Source: Urophycis tenuis
Taxonomy: Eukaryota; Chordata; Actinopteri; Gadiformes; Phycidae
Direction: 5' to 3'
Assembly: GCA_036785325.1 (NCBI GenBank)
Contig: JAXIVH010000001.1
Coordinates: forward strand, 21,721,455 to 21,785,454
Length of the DNA: 64,000 nucleotides
Part shown: piece after piece, positions 19,284 through 31,884 of the stretch
Numbering within the stretch: the first letter of the stretch is position 1
Layout of the letters: the number at the start of each line of letters is the position of its first letter
Program-made: the position numbers and the translations under genes
The notes under the pieces: generated by a model
Database searches by the model: none
What the model was told of the DNA's origin: nothing
The model's input: the letters and a program-made list of their open reading frames with translations, nothing else

Positions 19284-20804
19284 CGCGTGAATTGAAAAGT
19301 TGAAGGTATGTTTTTAGCTGCTGTGTAGACTTCAGTCAACCTTACGCAGTTTTGTCTGTGAGCAACCAAATTGCTCTGGGATGGGCGCATTTTAAGCGGG
19401 GAAAACTAAGCTTTCCAACGGCGTATGGCAAGACTATATTCACCAAAGGGTCGTTGAAATACTAAGCTAATTAATTTGTGTTCTGTAAGGAAAGATTGAT
19501 GTTAATTGAAACGTTAAAGGTATGTTTTTAGCTGCTGGGTAGACTTCATTCAACCTGACGCAGTTTAGTCTGTGATCAACCAGACTGCTCGCGGATGGGC
19601 TCATTTTAAGCGGGGAAATCTAAGCTTTCCAACGGCGTATGGCAAGACTATATTGACTCATGGGTCGTTGAAATACTAAGCTAATTAATTTGTGTTCTGT
19701 AAGGAAAGATTGATGTTAATTGAAACGTTGAAGGTATGTTTTTAGCTGCTGGGTAGACTTCAGTCAACCTGACGCAGTTTAGTCTGTGACCAACCAAATT
19801 GCTCGCGGATGGGCTCATTATAAGCAGGGAAATCTAAGCTTTCCAACGGCGTATGGCAAGACTATATTGACTCATGGGTCGTTGAAATACTAAGCTAATT
19901 AATTTGTGATCTGTAAGGAAAGATTGATGTTAATTGAAACGTTGAAGGTATGTTTTTAGCTGCTGGGTAGACTTCAGTTAACCTGACGCAGTTTTGTCTC
20001 TGAGCAACCAAATTGCTTGGGGATGGGCTCATTTTAAGCGGAGAAATCTAAGCTTTCCAACGGCGTATGGCAAGACTATATTGACTCATGGGTCGTTGAA
20101 ATACTAAGATAATTAATTAGTGTTCTGTAAGGAAAGATTGATGTTAATTGAAACGTTGAAGGTATGTTTTTAGCTGCTGGGTAGACTTCAGTCAACCTGA
20201 CGCAGTTTTGTCTCTGAGCAACCAAATTGCTTGGGGATGGGCTCATTTTAAGCGGGGAAATCTAAGCTTTCCAACGGCGTATGGCAAGACTATATTGACT
20301 CATGGGTCGTTGAAATACTAAGATAATTAATTAGTGTTCTGTAAGGAAAGATTGATGTTAATTGAAACGTTGAAGGTATGTTTTTAGCTGCTGGGTAGAC
20401 TTACTCAACCTGACACAGTTTTGTCTGTGAGCAACCAAATTGCTCGGGGATGGGCTCATTATAAGCAGGGAAATCTAAGCTTTTTTAACGGCGTATGGCA
20501 AGACTATATTCACCAAAGGGTCGTTGAAATACTAAGCTAATTAATTTGTGTTCTGTAAGGAAAGATTAATGTTAATTGAAACGTTGAAGGTTTTTTTTTA
20601 GCTGCTGGGTAGACTTCAGTCAACCTGACGCAGTTCTGTCTTTGAGCAACCAAATTGATCAGAGATGGGCTCATTTTAAGCGGGGAAATCTAAGCTTTCC
20701 AACGACGTATGGCATGACTATATTTGCCCACGGGTCGTCGAAATAATAAGCTGATTCATGTGTGTTCTGTTGGCTGTGGAAAGAAAATAGCACACAAGTC
20801 CTAC
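19284..20804 (+). repeat. 214-bp satellite array S4 (7 monomers)
   Basis: The cassette 6-to-7 spacing (2463 bp) exceeds the 5-to-6 spacing by exactly 428 bp, two monomers. The last monomers carry variants later seen on the minus strand: GGTTTTTTTTTAGCTG near 20589 and CCAACGACGTATGG near 20700. Confidence 0.93.
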
Positions 20805-20956
20805 CAAGTCAACTTTATTGTCAGTGATAAACATTAATAAATAAACAGTATGGACATTGTATAAACAGTTGTATAAAAAGTGTAAACAGTATGAACAGTG
20901 TTCTTATAAAAGATATCAATATCAATACTGATCACGTGTGTATTTTATATTTCCAG

Positions 20957-21460
20957 ATTATTTGTTGATGAGCCAGAGCCTGTGACTCCCACCAACCGGC
21001 CCGTTCAGCCCACTGCGTTGTCGTCCTCCACCCGGCCGAAGCCTCCTGCGCCCACCCGCCTCCAGCCGAGGCCTCCTGCTGCGTCAGCCTGTGGCCCGCC
21101 CGCCCCCTGTGTCGGCAGCACCCATACCGCTGGTCCTCCCCGCACAGCCACAGGCCCCCTCCGTCCTGCTTCGTGGGCCATCCTGCAGCTGTCTCTGCAG
21201 TCATCGTGTGTCAAAACCATTCAAACTTGTATATGGTAACATTTCAAAATGACACCAGCATAAATGAGGACCTTGCAATAGGTTGTGTGTTACAGGACCC
21301 CCCTGGCATACAGCTGTATGTCTCTGTGAAGGTGGTTGTGAAGAACTGCATCCGGCTGAACAAGTACAAGTGCCGGCGAGGCAGCAACTCTCTCGAGGGG
21401 TTGCACGCCCACCTGGTTAACGCCATCCCTTCACAGCGATGTGGGATCATGCCGTTCCAA
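20957..21460 (+). pseudogene. gene cassette copy 7 (A+B only), closest relative of all minus-strand copies
   Basis: Carries NAIPSQ, CAGCATAAAT (others CAGTATAAAT) and, in the lead block, GTAAACAGTATG (others GTAAACGGTATG). All three recur in the minus-strand copies. A private change gives VKNCIRL instead of VKNGIRL. Confidence 0.72.
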
Positions 21461-21470
21461 GTAAGTGATT

Positions 21471-21474
<4 letters not shown>

Positions 21475-21517
<43 letters not shown>

Positions 21518-21551
21518 GCGCGCATATATACACACACACACACGCATATAT

Positions 21552-21585
<34 letters not shown>
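21475..21585. repeat. compound CA/TA microsatellite after copy 7
   Basis: One of the longest CA/CG/TA tracts in the plus-strand half. Spacer to about 21769. Confidence 0.9.
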
Positions 21586-21586
<1 letters not shown>

Positions 21587-21769
21587 CTTTAACATAGCTG
21601 ACCCTTTTTTTCCCCCTCCTCGGGGATTATGCTCCCAGTTTTGATCTCAGACGTCTGGTCACTTGTAGCATATAATAATATTCTATTACTGTTAAGCCAA
21701 CTATGAATAATAAAACAGGCCAAAACATGTGTCCTTTATCATACCTACACGTATTACAAAAAAAACGTG

Positions 21770-24700
21770 TGAATTGAAACGTTGAAGGTATGTTTTTAGC
21801 TGCTGGGTAGACTTCAGTCAACCTGACGCAGTTTAGTCTGTGATCAACCAGACTGCTCGCGGATGGGCTCATTTTAAGCGGGGAAATCTAAGCTTTCCAA
21901 CGGCGTACGGCAAGACTATATTGACTCATGGGTCGTTGAAATACTAAGCTAATTAATTTGTGTTCTGTAAGGAAAGATTGATGTTAATTGAAACTTTGAA
22001 GGTATGTTTTTAGCTGCTGGGTAGACTTCAGTCAACCTGACGCAGTTTAGTCTGTGATCAACCAGACTGCTCGCGGATGGGCTCATTTTAAGCGGGGAAA
22101 TCTAAGCTTTCCAACGGCGTATGGCAAGACTATATTGACTCATGGGTCGTTGAAATACTAAGCTAATTAATTTGTGTTCTGTAAGGAAAGATTGATGTTA
22201 ATTGAAACGTTGAAGGTATGTTATTAGCTGCTGGGTAGACTTCAGTCAACCTGACGCAGTTTAGTCTGTGAGCAACCAGACTGCTCGCGGATGGGCTCAT
22301 TTTAAGCGGGGAAATCTAAGGTTCCCAACGGCGTATGGCAAGACTATATTGAGTCATGGGTCGTTGAAATACTAAGCTAATTAATTTGTGTTCTGTAAGG
22401 AAAGATTGATGTTAATTGAAACGTTAAAGGTATGTTTTTAGCTGCTGGGTAGACTTCATTCAACCTGACGCAGTTTAGTCTGTGATCAACCAGACTGCTC
22501 GCGGATGGGCTCATTTTAAGCGGGGAAATCTAAGCTTTCCAACGGCGTATGGCAAGACTATATTGACTCATGGGTCGTTGAAATACTAAGCTAATTAATT
22601 TGTGTTCTGTAAGGAAAGATTGATGTTAATTGAAACGTTGAAGGTATGTTTTTAGCTGCTGGGTAGACTTCAGTCAACCTGACGCAGTTTAGTCTGTGAT
22701 CAACCAGACTGCTGGCGGATGGGCTCATTTTAAGCGGGGAAATCTAAGCTTTTCAACGGCGTATGGCAAGACTATATTGACTCATGAATCGTTGAAATAC
22801 TAAGCTAATTAATTTGTGTTCTGTAAGGAAAGATTGATGTTAATTGAAACGTTAAAGGTATGTTTTTAGCTGCTGGGTAGACTTCATTCAACCTGACGCA
22901 GTTTAGTCTGTGATCAACCAGACTGCTCGCGGATGGGCTCATTTTAAGCGGGGAAATCTAAGCTTTCCAACGGCGTATGGCAAGACTTTATTGACTCATG
23001 GGTCGTTGAAATACTAAGCTAATTAATTTGTGTTCTGTAAGGAAAGATAGATGTTAATTGAAACGTTGAAGGTATGTTTTTAGCTGCTGGGTAGACTTCA
23101 GTCAACCTGACGCAGTTTAGTCTGTGAGCAACCAAATTGCTCTGGGATGGGCTCATTATAAGCGGGGAAATCTAAGCTTTCCAACGGCGTATGGCAAGAC
23201 TATATTCACCAAAGGGTCGTTGAAAAACTAAGCTAATTAATTTGTGTTCTGTAAGGAAAGATTGATGTTAATTGAAACGCTTAAGGTATGTTTTTAGCTG
23301 CTGGGTAGACTTCAGTCAACCTGACGCAGTTTAGTCTGTGATCAACCAGACTGCTGGCGGATGGGCTCATTTTAAGCGGGGAAATCTAAGCTTTCCAACG
23401 GCGTATGGCAAGACTATATTCACCAAAGGGTCGTTGAAAAACTAAGCTAATTAATTTGTGTTCTGTAAGGAAAGATTGATGTTAATTGAAACGCTTAAGG
23501 TATGTTTTTAGCTGCTGGGTAGACTTCAGTCAACCTGACGCAGTTTAGTCTGTGATCAACCAGACTGCTGGCGGATGGGCTCATTTTAAGCGGGGAAATC
23601 TAAGCTTTTCAACGGCGTATGGCAAGACTATATTGACTCATGAATCGTTGAAATACTAAGCTAATTAATTTGTGTTCTGTAAGGAAAGATTGATGTTAAT
23701 TGAAACGTTAAAGGTATGTTTTTAGCTGCTGGGTAGACTTCTTTCAACCTGACGCAGTTTAGTCTGTGATCAACCAGACTGCTCGCGGATGGTCTCATTT
23801 TAAGCGGGGAAATCTAAGCTTTCCAACGGCGTATGGCAAGACTATATTGACTCATGGGTCGTTGAAATACTAAGCTAATTAATTTGTGTTCTCTAAGGAA
23901 AGATTGATGTTAATTGAAACGTTGAAGGTATGTTTTTAGCTGCTGGGTAGACTTCAGTCAACCTGACGCAGTTTAGTCTGTGATCAACCAGACTGCTCGC
24001 GGATGGGCTCATTTTTAGCGGGGAAATCTAAGGTTCCCAACGGCGTATGGCAAGACTATATTGAGTCATGGGTCGTTGAAATACTAAGCTAATTACTTTG
24101 TGTTCTGTAAGGAAAGATTGATGTTAATTGAAACGTTGAAGGTATGTTTTTAGCTGCTGGGTAGACTTCAGTCAACCTGACGCAGTTTAGTCTGTGATCA
24201 ACCAGACTGCTCGCGGATGTGCTCATTTTAAGCGGGGAAATCTAAGCTTTCCAACGGCGTATGGCAAGACTATATTGACTCATGGGTCATTGAAATACTA
24301 AGCTAATTAATTTGTGTTCTGTAAGGAAAGATTGATTGTAATTGAAACGTTGAAGGTATGTTTTTAGCTGCTGGGTAGACTTCAGTCAACCTGACGCAGT
24401 TTAGTCTGTGATCAACCAGACTGCTCGCGGATGGGCTCATTTTAAGCGGGGAAATCTAAGCTTTCCAACGGCGTATGGCAAGACTATATTGACTCATGAA
24501 TCGTTGAAATACTAAGCTAATTAATTTGTGTTCTGTAAGGAAAGATTGATGTTAATTGAAACGTTGAAGGTATGTTTTTAGCTGCTGGGTAGACTTCAGT
24601 CAACCTGACGCAGTTTAGTCTGTGATCAACCAGACTGCTCGCGGATGGGCTCATTTTAAGCGGGGAAATCTAAGGTTCCCAACGGCATATGGCAAGACTA

Positions 24701-25212
24701 TATTGAGTCATGGGTCGTTGAAATACTAAGCTAATTACTTTGTGTTCTGTAAGGAAAGATTGATGTTAATTGAAACGTTGAAGGTATGTTTTTAGCTGCT
24801 GGGTAGACTTCAGTCAACCTGACGCAGTTTAGTCTGTGATCAACCAGACTGCTCGCGGATGGGCTCATTTTAAGCGGGGAAATCTAAGGTTCCCAACGGC
24901 GTATGGCAAGACTATATTGAGTCATGGGTCGTTGAAATACTAAGCTAATTACTTTGTGTTCTGTAAGGAAAGATTGATGTTAATTGAAACGTTGAAGGTA
25001 TGTTTTTAGCTGCTGGGTAGACTTCAGTCAACCTGACGCAGTTTAGTCTGTGATCAACCAGACTGCTCGCGGATGGGCTCATTTTAAGCGGGGAAATCTA
25101 AGCTTTCCAACGGCGTATGGCATGACTATATTTGCCCACGGGTCGTCGAAATAATAAGCTGATTCATGTGTGTTCTGTTGGCTGTGGAAAGAAAATAGCA
25201 CACAAGTCATAC
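21770..25212 (+). repeat. 214-bp satellite array S5 (about 16 monomers)
   Basis: Starts at 24141, 24355, 24569 and 24783 are exactly 214 bp apart. Contains mixed variants: CTAAGGTTCCCAACGG with TTGAGTCATGGG, GACTCATGAATCG, TTCACCAAAGGG. The part 23165-24945 is mirrored at 26460-28240. Confidence 0.95.
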
Positions 25213-25364
25213 CAAGTCACCTTTATTGTGAGTGATAAACATTAATAAATAAACAGTATGGACATTGTATAAACAGTTGTATAAAAAGTGTAAACGGTAT
25301 GAACAGTGTTCTTATAAAAGATATCAATATCAATACTGATCACGTGTGTATTTTATATTTCCAG

Positions 25365-25868
25365 ATTATTTGTTGATGAGCCAGAGCCTGTGACTCCCAC
25401 CAACCGGCCCTTTCAGCCCACTGCGTTGTCGTCCTCCACCCGGCCGAAGCCTCCTGCGCCCACCCGCCTCCAGCCGAGGCCTCCTGCTGCGTCAGCCTGT
25501 GGCCCGCCCGCCCCCTGTGTCGGCAGCATCCATACCGCTGGTCCTCCCCGCACAGCCACAGGCCCCCTCCGTCCTGCTTTGTGGGCCATCCTGCAGCTGT
25601 CTCTGCAGTCATCGTGTGTCAAAACCATTCAAACTTGTATATGGTAACATTTCAAAATGACACCAGTATAAATGAGGACCTTGCAATAGGTTGTGTGTTA
25701 CAGGACCCCCCTGGCATACAGCTGTATGTCTCTGTGAAGGTGGATGTGAAGAACGGCATCCGGCTGAACAAGTACAAGTGCCGGCGAGGCAGCAACTCTC
25801 TCGAGGGGTTGCACGCCCACCTGGTTAACGCCATCCCTTCACAGCGATGTGGGATCATGCCGTTCCAA
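25365..25868 (+). pseudogene. gene cassette copy 8 (A+B only), last plus-strand copy
   Basis: Private readings NRPFQPT, LRPALWAIL and KVDVKNG. It has NAIPSQ but lacks the other copy-7 markers. The donor is gtaatt, weaker than gtaagt. Sits between the two arms of the inverted satellite block. Confidence 0.7.
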
Positions 25869-25880
25869 GTAATTGATTAA

Positions 25881-25932
25881 AACACACACACACACACACA
25901 CGCATATATACACACACACATATATATATATA
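25881..25932. repeat. short CA/TA microsatellite after copy 8
   Basis: The shortest of the satellite-type tracts and lacking the CGCGCG interruption. Spacer to about 26112. Confidence 0.9.
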
Positions 25933-26112
25933 CTTAAACATAGCTGACCCTTTTTTCCCCCTTCTCGGGGATTATGCTCCCAGTTTTGATCTCGGACGTC
26001 TGGTCACTTATAGCATATAATAATATTCTATTACTGTTAAGCCAACTATGAATAATAAAACAGGCCAAAACATGTGTCCTTTATCATAGCTACACGTATT
26101 ACAAAAAACACG

Positions 26113-26291
26113 CGTGAATTGAAAAGTTGAAGGTATGTTTTTAGCTGCTGGGTAGACTTCAGTCAACCTGACGCAGTTTTGTCTGTGAGCAACCAAATTG
26201 CTCGCGGATGGGCTCATTTTGAGCGGGGAAATCTAAGCTTTCCAACGGCGTATGGCATGACTATATTGATTCATGGGTCGTTGAAATACTA
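26113..26291 (+). repeat. 214-bp satellite S6, single truncated monomer before the inversion
   Basis: One monomer running to ...CGTTGAAATACTA, where the sequence switches to the complementary monomer orientation. Confidence 0.93.
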
Positions 26292-29200
26292 CCGTTGGAA
26301 AGCTTAGATTTCCCCGCTTAAAATGAGCCCATCCCCGAGCGATTTGGTTGCTCACAGACAAAACTGCGTCAGGTTGACTGAAGTCTACCCAGCAGCTAAA
26401 AACATACCTTCAACGTTTCAATTAACATCAATCTTTCCTTACAGATCACAAATTAATTAGCTTAGTATTTCAACGACCCATGACTCAATATAGTCTTGCC
26501 ATACGCCGTTGGGAACCTTAGATTTCCCCGCTTAAAATGAGCCCATCCGCGAGCAGTCTGGTTGATCACAGACTAAACTGCGTCAGGTTGACTGAAGTCT
26601 ACCCAGCAGCTAAAAACATACCTTCAACGTTTCAATTAACATCAATCTTTCCTTACAGAACACAAAGTAATTAGCTTAGTATTTCAACGACCCATGACTC
26701 AATATAGTCTTGCCATACGCCGTTGGGAACCTTAGATTTCCCCGCTTAAAATGAGCCCATCCGCGAGCAGTCTGGTTGATCACAGACTAAACTGCGTCAG
26801 GTTGACTGAAGTCTACCCAGCAGCTAAAAACATACCTTCAACGTTTCAATTAACATCAATCTTTCCTTACAGAACACAAATTAATTAGCTTAGTATTTCA
26901 ACGATTCATGAGTCAATATAGTCTTGCCATACGCCGTTGGAAAGCTTAGATTTCCCCGCTTAAAATGAGCCCATCCGCGAGCAGTCTGGTTGATCACAGA
27001 CTAAACTGCGTCAGGTTGACTGAAGTCTACCCAGCAGCTAAAAACATACCTTCAACGTTTCAATTACAATCAATCTTTCCTTACAGAACACAAATTAATT
27101 AGCTTAGTATTTCAATGACCCATGAGTCAATATAGTCTTGCCATACGCCGTTGGAAAGCTTAGATTTCCCCGCTTAAAATGAGCACATCCGCGAGCAGTC
27201 TGGTTGATCACAGACTAAACTGCGTCAGGTTGACTGAAGTCTACCCAGCAGCTAAAAACATACCTTCAACGTTTCAATTAACATCAATCTTTCCTTACAG
27301 AACACAAAGTAATTAGCTTAGTATTTCAACGACCCATGACTCAATATAGTCTTGCCATACGCCGTTGGGAACCTTAGATTTCCCCGCTAAAAATGAGCCC
27401 ATCCGCGAGCAGTCTGGTTGATCACAGACTAAACTGCGTCAGGTTGACTGAAGTCTACCCAGCAGCTAAAAACATACCTTCAACGTTTCAATTAACATCA
27501 ATCTTTCCTTAGAGAACACAAATTAATTAGCTTAGTATTTCAACGACCCATGAGTCAATATAGTCTTGCCATACGCCGTTGGAAAGCTTAGATTTCCCCG
27601 CTTAAAATGAGACCATCCGCGAGCAGTCTGGTTGATCACAGACTAAACTGCGTCAGGTTGAAAGAAGTCTACCCAGCAGCTAAAAACATACCTTTAACGT
27701 TTCAATTAACATCAATCTTTCCTTACAGAACACAAATTAATTAGCTTAGTATTTCAACGATTCATGAGTCAATATAGTCTTGCCATACGCCGTTGAAAAG
27801 CTTAGATTTCCCCGCTTAAAATGAGCCCATCCGCCAGCAGTCTGGTTGATCACAGACTAAACTGCGTCAGGTTGACTGAAGTCTACCCAGCAGCTAAAAA
27901 CATACCTTAAGCGTTTCAATTAACATCAATCTTTCCTTACAGAACACAAATTAATTAGCTTAGTTTTTCAACGACCCTTTGGTGAATATAGTCTTGCCAT
28001 ACGCCGTTGGAAAGCTTAGATTTCCCCGCTTAAAATGAGCCCATCCGCCAGCAGTCTGGTTGATCACAGACTAAACTGCGTCAGGTTGACTGAAGTCTAC
28101 CCAGCAGCTAAAAACATACCTTAAGCGTTTCAATTAACATCAATCTTTCCTTACAGAACACAAATTAATTAGCTTAGTTTTTCAACGACCCTTTGGTGAA
28201 TATAGTCTTGCCATACGCCGTTGGAAAGCTTAGATTTCCCCGCTTAAAATGAGCCAATCGGCGAGCAGTCTGGTTGATCACAGACTAAACTGCGTCAGGT
28301 TGAATGAAGTCTACCCAGCAGCTAAAAACATACCTTTAACGTTTCAATTAACATCAATCTTTCCTTACAGAACACAAATTAATTATCTTAGTATTTCAAC
28401 GACCCATGAGTCAATATAGTCTTGCCATACGCCGTTGGAAAGCTTAGATTTCCCCGCTTAAAATGAGCCCATCGCTAAGCAATTTGGTTGCTCAGAGACA
28501 AAACTGCGTCAGGTTGACTGAAGTCTACCCAGCAGCTAAAAACATACCTTCAACGTTTCAATTAACATCAATCTTTCCTTACAGATCACAAATTAATTAG
28601 CTTAGTATTTCAACAACCCATGAGTCAATATAGTCTTGCCATACGCCGTTGGAAAGCTTTGATTTCCCCGCTTAAAATGAGCCCATCCCCGAGCGATTTG
28701 GTTGCTCAGAGACAAAACTGCGTCAGGTTGACTGAAGTCTACCCAGCAGCTAAAAACATACCTTCAACGTTTCAATTAAGATCAATCTTTCAATAAAGAA
28801 CAGAAATTAATTAGCTTAGTATTTCAACGACCCATGAGTCAATATAGTCTTGCCATACGCCGTTGGAAAGCTTAGATTTCCCCGCTTAAAATGAGCCCAT
28901 CCGCGAGCAGTCTGGTTGATCACAGACTAAACTGCGTCAGGTTGACTGAAGTCTACCCAGCAGCTAAAAACATACCTTCAACGTTTCAATTAACATCAAT
29001 CTTTCCTTACAGAACACAAATTAATTAGCTTAGTATTTCAACGACCCATGAGTCAATATAGTCTTGCCATATGCCGTTGGAAAGCTTAGATTTCCCCGCT
29101 TAAAATGAGCCCATCCGCGAGCAGTCTGGTTGATCACAGACTAAACTGCGTCAGGTTGAATGAAGTCTACCCAGCAGCTAAAAACATACCTTTAACGTTT

Positions 29201-30920
29201 CAATTAACATCAATCTTTCCTTACAGAACACAAATTAATTAGCTTAGTATTTCAACGGCCCTTTGGTGAATATAGTCTTGCCATACGCCGTCGAAAAGCT
29301 TTGATTTCCCCGCTTAAAATGAGCCCATCCGCCAGCAGTCTGGTTGATCACAGACTAAACTGCGTCAGGTTGAATGAAGTCTACCCAGCAGCTAAAAACA
29401 TACCTTTAACGTTTCAATTAACATCAATCTTTCCTTACAGAACACAAATTAATTAGCTTAGTATTTCAACGGCCCTTTGGTGAATATAGTCTTGCCATAC
29501 GCCGTTGAAAAGCTTAGATTTCCCCGCTTAGAATGAGCCCATCCGCCAGCAGTCTGGTTGATCACAGACTAAACTGCGTCAGGTTGACTGAAGTCTACCC
29601 AGCAGCTAAAAACATACCTTAAACGTTTCAATTAACATCAATCTTTCCTTACAGAACACAAATTAATTAGCTTAGTATTTCAACGACCCTTTGGTGAATA
29701 TAGTCTTGCCATACGCCGTTGGAAAGCTTAGATTTCCCCGCTTATAATGAGCCCATCCCCGAGCAATTTGGTTGCTCCCAGACTAAACTGCATCAGGTTG
29801 ACTGAAGTCTACCCAGCAGCTAAAAACATACCTTCAACATTTCAATTAACATCAATCTTTCCTTACAGAACACAAATTAATTAGCTTAGTATTTCAACGA
29901 CCCATGAGTCAATATAGTCTTGCCATACGCCGTTGGAAAGCTTAGATTTCCCCGCTTAAAATGAGCCCATCCGCGAGCAGTCTGGTTGATCACAGACTAA
30001 ACTGCGTCAGGTTGAATGAAATCTACCCAGCAGCTAAAAACATACCTTTAATGTTTCAATTAACATCAATCTTTCCTTACAGAACGCAAATTAATTAGCT
30101 TAGTATTTCAACGGCCCTTTGGTGAATATAGTCTTGCCATACGCCGTTGAAAAGCTTAGATTTCCCCGCTTAAAATGAGCCCATCCGGCAGCAGTCTGGT
30201 TGATCACAGACTAAACTGTGTCAGGTTGACTGAAGTCTACCCAGCAGCTAAAAACATACCTTAAACGTTTCAATTAACATCAATCTTTCCTTACAGAACA
30301 CAAATTAATTAGCTTAGTATTTCAACGACCCTTTGGTGACTATAGTCATGCCATACGCCGTTGGAAAGCTTAGATTTCCTCGCTTAAAATGAGCCCATCC
30401 CAAAGCAATTTGGTTGCTCAGAGACAAAACTGCATCAGGTTGACTGAAGTCTACCCAGCAGCTAAAAACATACCTTCAACGTTTCAATTAACATCAATCT
30501 TTCCTTACAGAACACAAATTAATTAGCTTAGTATTTCAACGGCCCTTTGGTGAATATAGTCTTGCCATACGCCGTTGAAAAGCTTAGATTTCCCCGCTTA
30601 AAATGAGCCCATCCCCGAGCAATTTGGTTGCTCACAGACAAAACTGTGTCAGGTTGAGTGAAGTCTACCCAGCAGCTAAAAACATACCTTCAACGTTTCA
30701 ATTAACATCAATCTTTCCTTACAGAACACAAATTAATTATCTTAGTATTTCAACGACCCATGAGTCAATATAGTCGTGCCATACGCCGTTGGAAAGTTTA
30801 GATTTCCCCGCTTAAAATGAGCCCATCCCCAAGCAATTTGGTTGCTCACAGACAAAACTGCGTCAGGTTGACTGAAGTCTACCCAGCAGCTAAAAACATA
30901 CCTTCAACTTTTCAATTCAC
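26292..30920 (-). repeat. 214-bp satellite array S7 (about 22 monomers), inverted
   Basis: Begins at the inversion junction with a partial monomer (CCGTTGGAAAGCTTAG). The first eight monomers after about 26460 mirror S5. The rest mixes CCCTTTGGTGAATATAG and CCCATGAGTCAATATAG types. Confidence 0.95.
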
Positions 30921-31103
30921 GCGTTTTCTTTGTAATACGTGTAGCTATGATAAAGGACACATGTTTTGGCCTGTTTTATTATTCATAGTTGGCTTAACAG
31001 TAATAGAATATTATTATATGCTACAAGTGACCAGACGTCCGAGATCAAAACTGGGAGCATAATCCCCGAGAAGGGGGAAAAAAAGGGTCAGCTATGTTTA
31101 AGT

Positions 31104-31163
31104 ATATATATATATATATGTGTATGTATATATGCGTGTGTGTGTGTGTATATATGCGCGCGC

Positions 31164-31216
<53 letters not shown>
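31104..31216. repeat. compound TA/TG microsatellite, cassette 9
   Basis: Complement of the plus-strand tracts, including TGCGCGCGCGTG. The conserved spacer is at about 30921-31103. Confidence 0.9.
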
Positions 31217-31218
<2 letters not shown>

Positions 31219-31228
31219 AATCACTTAC

Positions 31229-31732
31229 TTGGAACGGCATGATCCCACATCGCTGTGAAGGGATGGCGTTAACCAGGTGGGCGTGCAACCCCTCGAGAGA
31301 GTTGCTGCCTCGCCGGCACTTGTACTTGTTCAGCCGGATGCCGTTCTTCACAACCACCTTCATAGAGACATACAGCTGTATGCCAGGGGGGTCCTGTAAC
31401 ACACAACCTATTGCAAGGTCCTCATTTATGCTGGTGTCATTTTGAAATGTTACCATATACAAGTTTGAATGGTTTTGACACACGATGACTGCAGAGACAG
31501 CTGCAGGATGGCCCACGAAGCAGGACGGAGGGGGCCTGTGGCTGTGCGGGGAGGACCAGCGGTATGGGTGCTGCCGACACAGGGGGCGGGCGGGCCACAG
31601 GCTGACGCAGCAGGAGGCCTCGGCTGGAGGCGGGTGGGCGCAGGAGGCTTCGGCCGGGTGGAGGACGACAACGCAGTGGGCTGAACGGGCCGGTTGGTGG
31701 GAGTCACAGGCTCTGGCTCATCAACAAATAAT
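31229..31732 (-). pseudogene. gene cassette copy 9 (A+B only)
   Basis: First minus-strand copy. 504 bp, the same length as all plus copies. Readings are GSTHT, GIQLYVSMKVVVKNG (Met replaces Val) and NAIPSQ. The SMK change is in every minus-strand copy and in no plus-strand copy. Confidence 0.7.
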
Positions 31733-31884
31733 CTGGAAATATAAAATACACACGTGATCAGTATTGATATTGATATCTTTTATAAGAACACTGTTCATAC
31801 TGTTTACACTTTTTATACAACTGTTTATACAATGTCCATACTGTTTATTTATTAATGTTTATCACTGACAATAAAGTTGACTTG

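Larger units (their letters stand above)
23165..28240. repeat. inverted repeat, ~1.78-kb arms around cassette 8
   Basis: Left arm about 23165-24945, right arm about 26460-28240. Private variants pair so that left plus right coordinates always sum to 51405: GATTGATTGTAATTG 24330/27075, GGATGTGCTC 24215/27190, TTCTTTCAACCT 23739/27666, GGTTCCC 24888/26517, ACGCTTAAGG 23491/27914 and 23277/28128. The spacer (about 1.5 kb) holds cassette 8 and the orientation switch. Confidence 0.9.

Noticed and set aside
21770..30920. Regular repeats considered as a CRISPR-like array
   Set aside because: The whole 214-bp unit is repeated with no unique spacers, and the context is eukaryotic.
30817..31062. 81-codon frame antisense to the cassette (and its copies) with a hydrophobic FWPVLLFIVGLTVIEYYYML segment
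   Set aside because: It runs from the last satellite monomer into the spacer on the strand opposite to the gene, repeats only because the DNA repeats, and has no independent coding sign.
31485..31757. 90-codon frame on the strand opposite to part A (Gly/Trp/Ala-rich), present in all copies
   Set aside because: A complementary-strand shadow of the GC-rich Pro-coding part A; GC-rich exons commonly give such frames.
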